Source: an uncultured Collinsella sp. (GTDB lineage: Bacteria > Actinomycetota > Coriobacteriia > Coriobacteriales > Coriobacteriaceae). Taken from it: a stretch of 5,303 nucleotides of DNA. The position numbers and the translations under genes were made by a program. The DNA is taken from the NCBI GenBank assembly GCA_900554495.1, contig USHR01000128.1, positions 1 through 5,303 of the forward strand. The letters are read 5' to 3'. Below, piece by piece: positions 1 to 5,034 of this stretch. The notes beneath the pieces were generated by a model that searched no databases, was not told the origin of the DNA, and saw only the letters and a program-made list of their open reading frames with translations. Within the stretch, counting starts at the first letter, position 1. Each line of letters starts with the position of its first letter.

Positions 1-1923
1 ACGGCGGGCCACGTCGACCACGGTAAGTCGGCACTGATCGAGGCGTTGACCGGCAAGAATCCCGACCGTCTTGAGGTTGAGCGCCGTCGCGGTATGACCG
101 TGGAGCTGGGCTTTGGCGAGCTGGCGCTGCCGAGCGGCAAGATCGTCGGCCTGGTCGACGTGCCGGGGCATGCCCATTACCTGCGCGCCATGGTGCAGGG
201 TGCGACGGGTATCGACGTTGCCGTGCTGGTGGTTTCGGCCGTCGAGGGCGTGATGCCGCAGACCCGCGAGCACGTGCATGTGCTGGAGCTGCTGGGCGTT
301 ACGCACATGGTGGTCGCGCTGACGATGTGCGACCTGGCCGATAGCGAGATGGTTGATCTGGCCGAGCTCGATGTCGATGACTTTTTGTCGGGTACTGTGT
401 TTGCGGGCGCGCCAATTGTGCCCGTGTCGTCTAAGACGGGCGAGGGGATTGACGGGCTGCTTGCGGTGCTCGACGAGCAGGTGGGTGTCTGCTGGGATAC
501 CTGTCGCGAGCGTGCCGAGCGGAGCGATGCCGCGCCGCGCCTGCCGATTGACCGCTGCTTTACGATCAAGGGCGCCGGCACCGTCGTGACGGGAACGCTG
601 CACGATGCGCCGGTTGCGGTGGGCGATGAGCTCGTCGCGCTGCCGTCGCGCACGGTCTGCCGCGTACGCGGGATCCGGGTGCATGGCGACACGCAGCAGG
701 CGTTGCCCGGTCAGCGTGTGGCGCTCAACTTGGTGGGCGATGCTGTCGCCGCGCTCGATCGCGGCGAGATGCTCGGCGTGGAGGGCCGTTTTGGCCAGAC
801 GCTGCGCTTTATGATGACGTTTACCTACCTGGGCCGCGAGGGCGCTAAACCGCGTGTGCTCGAGTCGGGCGCGCGCGTGCATGTGATGGCGGGTACGGCC
901 GAGGTTGTCGGCCGCATCATGCTTATGGAGGGCGAGGCCCCCATGGCGGTGGGCGAGACCCGTATTGTTCAGGTGCGCTTGGAAAACTCGCTGCCGCTGC
1001 GTGCCGGGGACCATGCTGTGGTGCTGTCCTATTCGCCCGTGATGCTTATTGGCGGCGGGTGTGTGCTGCTTTCGCGCTGCCGTCGCTCGCGCGAGCTTGC
1101 CGAAGGAGAGCGTGCGCTGTATGTGGCGCTTGAGGCCGGCGATACCGCCGCTGGTGTTGAGGCGTGGCTGGCGCTGCAGACGTTGCCGGTCGTGGCTGCC
1201 GACGTTGCCGCGGCGCTGGATCTTGTTTCCGGTGGAGTCGATGCCGCGTTGAACGAGTTGGTGGCGCGAGGTGCTGTGTGCGAGCTTGCCGGCTCGGATG
1301 GCTCGCTGTATGCAGATGCTTCCGCGCTTGACGCTGCGATGGATGCACTGGCGGCGACCCTGACCGCCATGCACGCGGCGGCTCCCAAGGAGACGGGCTT
1401 TACGCCCGGCGCCGTTGCCCATGCTGCGTGGCCTGCCGCTGATGAAGGCGTTGCCGCGGCCCTGATTGCCGAGGGCTGCTCGCGCGGCGTGTGCGCCACC
1501 GAGGGTGCCGAGGTGTTCGACCCGCACTCCGCTGCCGCCGCGGCGCGTGTGGTGCGCGAGGCCTGCGAACGTATCGTTGCCTTGCTGGATGAAGCTGGCC
1601 TCGATGCGCCGACACTGCCCGAGGTTGGCGAGCAGTTGCAGCTCGATCGCGACACCATGACGCGTGCCCTGCGCGAGCTTTCGCTCAACCGCTCGATCGT
1701 TAAGGTCGAGCGCGACGTTGCCCTGTCCGCTGCCGCCGAGGCCCATGCGCGCGAGCTCGTCGCCGTCGCCATTGAGGCAGCCGGCGGCGCAGCCACCACG
1801 AGCGTGCTGCGCGAGGCCCTGGGCGTGTCGCGCAAACGTGCGATCAGCATCTTGGAGCACCTGGATGCCGTGCGCTTTACGGTGCTCGACAAGGAGGCCG
1901 GCGGCCTGAGGTCCCTGCGCTAG
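1..1923 (+). CDS. selB: Selenocysteine-specific translation elongation factor SelB (5'-truncated by window edge)
   Basis: SelB is a cytoplasmic GTPase that delivers Sec-tRNA(Sec) to the ribosome at UGA codons followed by a SECIS hairpin. The frame is open from base 1, and 640 residues are visible before the TAG stop. The first visible residues are TAGHVDHGKS, the G1 P-loop, so only a few N-terminal residues are missing. Numbering from the first visible residue, ERRRGMT near 27-33 is the SelB switch I region, DVPGH at 53-57 is G3, TMCD at 108-111 is G4, and VSSK near 142-145 is G5. IKGAGTVVTGTL near 189-200 begins the EF-Tu-like domain II. The C-terminal part is Ala-rich and divergent, as expected for the winged-helix repeats. 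It ends in a recognisable last winged helix (GVSRKRAISILEHLD), the segment that binds the SECIS in this family. The Lys of the usual NKxD/TKxD G4 motif is Met here. The tRNA-Sec gene starts 36 bases after the stop. Confidence 0.96.
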   Translation, partial: TAGHVDHGKSALIEALTGKNPDRLEVERRRGMTVELGFGELALPSGKIVGLVDVPGHAHYLRAMVQGATGIDVAVLVVSAVEGVMPQTREHVHVLELLGVTHMVVALTMCDLADSEMVDLAELDVDDFLSGTVFAGAPIVPVSSKTGEGIDGLLAVLDEQVGVCWDTCRERAERSDAAPRLPIDRCFTIKGAGTVVTGTLHDAPVAVGDELVALPSRTVCRVRGIRVHGDTQQALPGQRVALNLVGDAVAALDRGEMLGVEGRFGQTLRFMMTFTYLGREGAKPRVLESGARVHVMAGTAEVVGRIMLMEGEAPMAVGETRIVQVRLENSLPLRAGDHAVVLSYSPVMLIGGGCVLLSRCRRSRELAEGERALYVALEAGDTAAGVEAWLALQTLPVVAADVAAALDLVSGGVDAALNELVARGAVCELAGSDGSLYADASALDAAMDALAATLTAMHAAAPKETGFTPGAVAHAAWPAADEGVAAALIAEGCSRGVCATEGAEVFDPHSAAAAARVVREACERIVALLDEAGLDAPTLPEVGEQLQLDRDTMTRALRELSLNRSIVKVERDVALSAAAEAHARELVAVAIEAAGGAATTSVLREALGVSRKRAISILEHLDAVRFTVLDKEAGGLRSLR

Positions 1924-1938
1924 ATTGGCTGCTCATTT

Positions 1939-1947
1939 TGGTAAAAT
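1939..1947 (+). promoter_or_regulatory. Candidate extended -10 promoter for the tRNA-Sec gene
   Basis: The sequence TGGTAAAAT matches an extended -10 element (TGn followed by TAAAAT at 1942-1947). It lies 12 bases before the mature tRNA 5' end, so initiation would fall a few bases upstream of the tRNA. No good -35 hexamer lies 16-18 bases upstream, where the end of selB is. This is typical of TGn promoters, which depend less on a -35. The tRNA could instead be co-transcribed with selB, because no terminator separates them. Confidence 0.45.
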
Positions 1948-1959
1948 ACCGCCGCACTT

Positions 1960-2056
1960 GGGAACGGATGGGCTCCGGTGGGCTCCGCGGTCCTCAAAAC
2001 CGTTGCGAGGCGTGCAAAACGTCTTGGATGTGTTCGATTCACATACGTTCCCGCCA
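1960..2056 (+). tRNA. selC: tRNA-Sec (anticodon UCA)
   Basis: This is a 97-base tRNA with the hallmarks of bacterial selenocysteine tRNA. The acceptor strand GGGAACG (1960-1966) pairs with CGTTCCC (2046-2052), followed by discriminator G2053 and an encoded CCA (2054-2056). The D arm is long: 6 bp, GGGCTC 1970-1975 with 1980-1985 including two G-U pairs, closed by a four-base CGGT loop. The anticodon stem is 1987-1991 with 1999-2003, and the loop CCTCAAA places TCA at 1994-1996, which reads UGA. The extra arm is large, with a 7-bp stem formed by GAGGCGT and ACGTCTT. The T stem is ATGTG/CACAT around the loop TTCGATT. The eighth acceptor pair expected in the 8+5 architecture would be G1967-A2045, a mismatch. 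It is charged with serine by SerRS and converted by SelA to Sec-tRNA, which the SelB encoded just upstream then uses. Confidence 0.96.
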
Positions 2057-2064
2057 TACGCTAC

Positions 2065-2120
2065 CAGCGCTTTTGTGCTCGCGGTCTTGCTGCGTGCCGC
2101 AAAAGCGCTGTTTTGTTTTT
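2065..2120 (+). terminator. Intrinsic terminator after tRNA-Sec
   Basis: A perfect 11-bp inverted repeat, CAGCGCTTTTG (2065-2075) with CAAAAGCGCTG (2100-2110), can be extended by two pairs. It is followed directly by TTTTGTTTTT (2111-2120). The loop is about 20 bases and GC-rich. It begins nine bases after the CCA end, so it most likely ends the tRNA transcript (or selB-selC) and insulates mobA. Confidence 0.9.
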
Positions 2121-2195
2121 GCATGGGTTTGCCGTGCCGCCCGCTTTATCGGCGACGGTATTTGGCTTCGTGTGTTGGGTTTTGAGCATGCCGAT

Positions 2196-2203
2196 GGGGG
2201 TGG
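2196..2203 (+). promoter_or_regulatory. Ribosome binding site that sets the mobA start
   Basis: GGGGGTGG lies eight bases before the ATG at 2212. The in-frame ATGs at 2188 and 2194 have no comparable purine tract, and the MobA family fold begins only a few residues after the 2212 start. For these reasons 2212 is preferred. Confidence 0.55.
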
Positions 2204-2211
2204 TTTGCCGT

Positions 2212-2844
2212 ATGACTACCGTAAGACGGGCCGATCTTTCTTGTGTCGTCCAAGCGGGCGGGTTGTCGTCGCGCATGGGCTGCGATAAGGCGCGCATGGC
2301 GTTTTGCGGCGAGCCGCTCATCGAGCGCGTGCTGGGTCGACTGGCGTCAGTTGCCGGCGAGCTGGTCGTGACGACGTCGCGCCCTTGCGAGCTTGCCTAC
2401 CTTGAGGAGCTTATGTTTGATGGCCTGCGCCCCCGCGTGGTGATGGACGTCGACGGTCCCGCCGGTGCCATGCGCGGCATCGCGAGCTCGTTGGCCGCGG
2501 CCCGATTGCCGCTCGTGGCGATCGTCGCCTGCGATATGCCGTTTGTCTCGCCGGAGCTCATCGGCGCGCTTGCCGATCGTGTTGAGGCCGAGGCGCTCGA
2601 CGTGTGCGTACCGCGCGAGGAGCGGGGGATTGAGCCGCTTTGCGCCGTCTGGCGCCGTGACGCGTGTGCGCCGGTTGCCCAAGAGTTGCTCGCCTGTGAC
2701 CGCCAGCGCATTCGCTGCCTGATCAATCGCGTTCAGGCTGGTTATATGGATGAGCCGCAGATCGTTAAGTCCGCGGGCTCGACGCTCTGCTTCGAGAACG
2801 TCAATACGCCCGAGGAGTTTGCGGCGGCCGAGTTACTCGCCTAG
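2212..2844 (+). CDS. mobA: Molybdenum cofactor guanylyltransferase (MobA-type nucleotidyltransferase)
   Basis: This 210-residue protein fits the compact single-domain MobA family, a Rossmann-like nucleotidyltransferase. MobA uses GTP to attach GMP to molybdopterin in the cytoplasm, giving the MGD cofactor of formate dehydrogenases and other DMSO-reductase-family enzymes. Visible motifs, numbered from the 2212 start, are: VVQAGGLSSRMGCDKA at 12-27, the nucleotide-binding loop with Lys26; DGPAGAMRGI at 81-90; ACDMPF at 106-111, with the metal-binding Asp108; EPLCAVWR at 141-148; and FENVNTPEE at 194-202, the MobA C-terminal signature. The reading frame is open further upstream, but that part crosses the terminator and tRNA-Sec and is not coding. 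The next gene follows after 15 bases, suggesting co-transcription. A related MocA-type cytidylyltransferase is the main alternative, but the NVNTPEE ending favours MobA. No clear promoter was found between 2121 and 2195. Confidence 0.88.
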   Translation: MTTVRRADLSCVVQAGGLSSRMGCDKARMAFCGEPLIERVLGRLASVAGELVVTTSRPCELAYLEELMFDGLRPRVVMDVDGPAGAMRGIASSLAAARLPLVAIVACDMPFVSPELIGALADRVEAEALDVCVPREERGIEPLCAVWRRDACAPVAQELLACDRQRIRCLINRVQAGYMDEPQIVKSAGSTLCFENVNTPEEFAAAELLA

Positions 2845-2859
2845 ACGATTGGAGTTGCC

Positions 2860-3255
2860 ATGTCTCACGATATTTGCCCCGACACGGGAGAGCCTTGCAC
2901 TTGCGATGGTTCCGAGCCCTGTACCTGCGGCTGCGGTGGCTGTGGACATACTGAGGAAGAGGAAGCGGCCGCCGCGGCGTATCGTGAGGCGCACCGCGAA
3001 GGCCCGTCCGGTGATGCCCTCGGCCACGAGCGCAAAATCATCGTTTCGTTCGATAGCACCTTCGATGTGATGGAATGCGAGCAGCTGTGCCTGGATGCCG
3101 GTGTGCCCGGGCGTATCATGCCGCTGCCCGGCTCCATCACCGCCGGCTGCGGCCTGTGCTGGGCCATGCCGTTCTCGGGCGATGCGCTCGCCGCCTTCCG
3201 TGCTGCCACCGAAGGTCGCATAACCCCCGCCGACTACCATCAGCTCGTCCTCTAA
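2860..3255 (+). CDS. DUF3343 / putative Se-S carrier-like protein with Cys-rich N-terminal extension
   Basis: This is a 131-residue soluble protein with no signal peptide or membrane segment. Residues about 57-131 match my recollection of the DUF3343 family, described as a putative selenium/sulfur carrier. It has a beta strand (KIIVSF, 59-64), a helix region with MECEQLCLDAG, and then the hallmark GVPGRIMPLPGSITAGCGLC at 81-100, with Cys97 and Cys100. The family's exact chemistry is unproven. Before it lie a Cys-rich head (Cys 6, 13, 15, 21, 23, 25, 28 and His30, with EPCTC occurring twice) and an acidic/Ala linker (31-55). The head looks metal- or chalcogen-binding, which is inference. The gene starts 15 bases after mobA, with GGAG at 2851-2854 five bases before the ATG, so the two are probably translated from one mRNA. 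Its place beside selB, selC and mobA supports a role in selenium or sulfur delivery. Confidence 0.8.
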   Translation: MSHDICPDTGEPCTCDGSEPCTCGCGGCGHTEEEEAAAAAYREAHREGPSGDALGHERKIIVSFDSTFDVMECEQLCLDAGVPGRIMPLPGSITAGCGLCWAMPFSGDALAAFRAATEGRITPADYHQLVL

Positions 3256-3263
3256 CCACCAAC

Positions 3264-3298
3264 ACCACCACATTGGGGACGGGCACCTTTGTGGTGGT
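3264..3298 (+). repeat. Hairpin with GGGGAC-GGGCACC core, possible REP-like intergenic repeat
   Basis: ACCACCACA (3264-3272) is the exact reverse complement of TGTGGTGGT (3290-3298). The arms flank a 17-base loop that begins TTGGGGACGGGCACC. It starts nine bases after the stop codon of the DUF3343 gene. A competing pairing uses AACCACC (3254-3260) with GGTGGTT (3293-3299). Only three T residues follow, so it is a poor intrinsic terminator, although it could protect or attenuate the mRNA 3' end. The GGGGACnGGCACC core resembles short intergenic repeats I associate with many genomes. Only one copy lies in this window, so repeat status is inference. Confidence 0.45.
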
Positions 3299-3312
3299 TT
3301 GGAACATACGGA

Positions 3313-3330
3313 CGAAACAGCTTCGAAACA
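3313..3330 (+). repeat. CGAAACA direct repeat, 11-bp spacing
   Basis: CGAAACA occurs at 3313-3319 and again at 3324-3330, one helical turn apart. A third, shorter GAAACA is at 3386-3391. All three lie in the non-coding stretch 3256-3512 upstream of gdhA and could be binding sites for a regulator. The repeats are short, so chance cannot be excluded. Confidence 0.25.
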
Positions 3331-3433
3331 CGGGTTTTGCACGTCAGGTACTCAAAAACGCCTCTACCTGCATCGTAATCAAAATGAAACATCCACCCGC
3401 GGGGTTATTCGTAACTTTGCTGCAACAGTGCGA

Positions 3434-3439
3434 TATTAT
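3434..3439 (+). promoter_or_regulatory. Possible -10 element for gdhA
   Basis: TATTAT is the best -10-like hexamer in the stretch before gdhA, about 73 bases ahead of the start codon. No convincing -35 lies 16-18 bases upstream. The surrounding region (about 3300-3450) is clearly richer in A+T than the flanking genes, as expected of a promoter region. The resulting leader would include a small hairpin, GGCGC (3460-3464) with GCGCC (3470-3474). Confidence 0.3.
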
Positions 3440-3503
3440 CCATACTCGATAAAGCTCGTGGCGCATGGGGCGCCTCGAACGACACTTTTCTTTTCCATCA
3501 ATT

Positions 3504-3508
3504 GGAGG
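3504..3508 (+). promoter_or_regulatory. Strong ribosome binding site of gdhA
   Basis: GGAGG, followed by AAGC, precedes the ATG at 3513. This decides against the in-frame upstream ATG at 3465, which would add 16 residues unlike the family and would include this site within the coding sequence. Confidence 0.85.
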
Positions 3509-3512
3509 AAGC

Positions 3513-4868
3513 ATGAGCTACACGCAGAAAGTTCTCGACGAGCTCAAGGCCCGCTATCCCGAGCAGCCTGAGTTCATCCAGGCCGCGACCGAGATCCTCG
3601 GCACCATCCAGCCGGCGCTCGACGCCCATCCCGAGTACGAGGAGGCCGCCCTGCTTGAGCGCCTCGTCGAGCCCGAGCGCATCGTTATGTTCCGTGTCCC
3701 CTGGGTCGACGACCAGGGCAAGGTTCAGGTCAACCGCGGCTACCGCGTCGAGTTCAACTCTGCCATTGGACCCTACAAGGGCGGCCTGCGCTTTAACCCG
3801 ACGGTCACCCTGGGCATGCTCAAGTTCCTGGGCCTGGAGCAGATCCTCAAGAACAGCCTGACCACCCTTCCCATGGGCGGCGGCAAGGGCGGTTCCGACT
3901 TTGACCCCAAGGGCAAGTCCAACAACGAGATCATGCACTTCTGCCAGTCCTTCATGACCGAGCTCTATCGCCACATTGGCCCCAACACCGACGTTCCCGC
4001 CGGCGATCTGGGCGTTGGCGGCCGCGAGGTTGCCTACCTGTTCGGTCAGTACAAGCGCCTGACCAACGAGTGGACCGGCGTCCTTACCGGCAAGGGCCTC
4101 TCCTTTGGCGGCTCGCTCGCCCGTACCGAGGCCACCGGTTACGGTCTGGTCTACTTTGTGGACGAGTACCTCAAGAGCCGCGGCGACTCCTTCGAGGGCA
4201 AGAACGTCGTCGTTCACGGCTCCGGTAACGTCGCCATTTACGCGGTCCAGAAGGTCGCTCAGCTCGGCGGCAAGGTGCTGGCCTGCTCCGACACCCATGG
4301 CTGGGTCGAGGATCCCGACGGCATCGACTACACCGTGCTCGAGCATGTCTACAACAAGAAGCGCTCCGGCCACGACAAGGGTGTCACGCTCGCTATGTAC
4401 GTCGACGAGAAGCCCAATGCCACGTGGCACGAGGGTGACGGCCGCGGCGTGTGGCAGCTGCCCTGCGACATCGCGCTGCCCTGCGCTCGCGAGAACACGC
4501 TGCTGCTCGAGGACGCCCAAGCGCTCGTCGCCAACGGCTGCAAGGTGGTCGGCGAGGGCGCGAACATGCCCACGACCATCGAGGCCACGACCTACTTCCA
4601 GGAGAACGGCGTCGCCTTTATGCCCGGTAAGGCTGCCAACGCCGGCGGCGTGCTCGTGTCCGGCCTGGAGATGAGCCAGAACGCTGAGCACCTGTCCTGG
4701 ACCTTCGAGGAGGTTGACGGCAAGCTCGAGCAGCTCATGCGCGGCATGTTCCACAACGTGGACGACACCGCCAAGGAGTACGGCGAGGAGGGCAACTTCG
4801 TCATGGGCGCCAACATCGCCGGCTTCCTGAAGGTCGCCGACGCCATGCTCGCCCAGGGCGTCTGCTAA
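3513..4868 (+). CDS. gdhA: Glutamate dehydrogenase, probably NADP-specific
   Basis: This 451-residue protein is the usual length for the hexameric bacterial small-subunit GDH. It interconverts glutamate and 2-oxoglutarate plus ammonium in the cytoplasm. The N-terminal catalytic domain has GPYKGGLRF (Lys89), ILKNS (Lys113), PMGGGKGG (catalytic Lys125) and VPAGDLGVGGRE (Asp165). These lysines and the Asp fall at the same numbers known for the Clostridium symbiosum enzyme. The nucleotide-binding domain carries GSGNVA at 236-241 and the strand ending CSDTHG near 258-263. A Ser-Asp pair here is seen in NADP-dependent enzymes, whereas the NAD enzyme has Gly, so I infer NADP preference. NAGGVLVSG (376-384) is the conserved substrate-domain closure motif. 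All key residues are present. Codons are strongly biased toward C-ending forms, together with AAG for Lys, more so than in selB or mobA, suggesting high expression. It appears monocistronic, with its own leader and a terminator 26 bases after the stop. Confidence 0.97.
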   Translation: MSYTQKVLDELKARYPEQPEFIQAATEILGTIQPALDAHPEYEEAALLERLVEPERIVMFRVPWVDDQGKVQVNRGYRVEFNSAIGPYKGGLRFNPTVTLGMLKFLGLEQILKNSLTTLPMGGGKGGSDFDPKGKSNNEIMHFCQSFMTELYRHIGPNTDVPAGDLGVGGREVAYLFGQYKRLTNEWTGVLTGKGLSFGGSLARTEATGYGLVYFVDEYLKSRGDSFEGKNVVVHGSGNVAIYAVQKVAQLGGKVLACSDTHGWVEDPDGIDYTVLEHVYNKKRSGHDKGVTLAMYVDEKPNATWHEGDGRGVWQLPCDIALPCARENTLLLEDAQALVANGCKVVGEGANMPTTIEATTYFQENGVAFMPGKAANAGGVLVSGLEMSQNAEHLSWTFEEVDGKLEQLMRGMFHNVDDTAKEYGEEGNFVMGANIAGFLKVADAMLAQGVC

Positions 4869-4893
4869 ATCTTCGTTCGATATAGCATCGCAG

Positions 4894-4927
4894 AAGGCTC
4901 CCAGTCATCTTGGCTGGGAGCCTTTTT
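4894..4927 (+). terminator. Intrinsic terminator of gdhA
   Basis: AAGGCTCCCAG (4894-4904) pairs perfectly with CTGGGAGCCTT (4914-4924) around a nine-base loop. The T run at 4923-4927 overlaps the stem end. The 11-bp GC-rich stem begins 26 bases after the gdhA stop codon. Confidence 0.93.
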
Positions 4928-5024
4928 GATCCGCACGCGACGGAGGAAAACGGTTCATTTTGTCCCGACACGAGCTGTGCCCCCTCGTTTGGTACACTTA
5001 AAAGTACTGGACAAGTGAAGAGAT

Positions 5025-5031
5025 GGGGGAG
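5025..5031 (+). promoter_or_regulatory. Ribosome binding site before the FAD-subunit gene
   Basis: GGGGGAG lies just before the GTG at 5035, with three bases between. It supports GTG as the start. The alternative in-frame ATG at 5023 overlaps this tract and has only a weak GAAGAG upstream. Confidence 0.5.
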
Positions 5032-5034
5032 AAC

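Noticed and set aside
1029..1892. Minus-strand open frame (287 residues) opposite the selB 3' half
   Set aside because: It is a Ser/Ala/Arg-rich translation with no domain, lying antisense to coding SelB. It is a shadow of base composition.
1960..2120. tRNA-Sec as an integration site of a mobile island
   Set aside because: selC is an island hotspot in some bacteria, but here no integrase, duplicated tRNA 3' end or composition break follows. The next gene, mobA, is a normal housekeeping-type gene.
1978..2211. In-frame upstream extension of mobA (78 extra residues)
   Set aside because: It runs through tRNA-Sec and its terminator, has no matching family sequence, and a ribosome binding site plus the MobA motif favour the start at 2212.
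2126..2211. Ten-base direct repeat GGTTTGCCGT at 2126 and 2202 upstream of mobA
   Set aside because: It is too short and isolated to distinguish from chance in a window of this size, and it has no symmetry or promoter association.
3498..4754. Long minus-strand open frame (418 residues) opposite gdhA
   Set aside because: gdhA is unmistakable on the + strand. High-GC, C-ending codon use keeps the opposite frame free of stops, and the antisense protein is a low-complexity Leu/Val/Gly/Ala string with no family motifs.
4948..5002. Tiny open frame from TTG at 4960 after a GGAGG-like sequence at 4942
   Set aside because: It is only 13 codons with a rare start and poor spacing. More likely it is plain intergenic sequence before the FAD-subunit gene.
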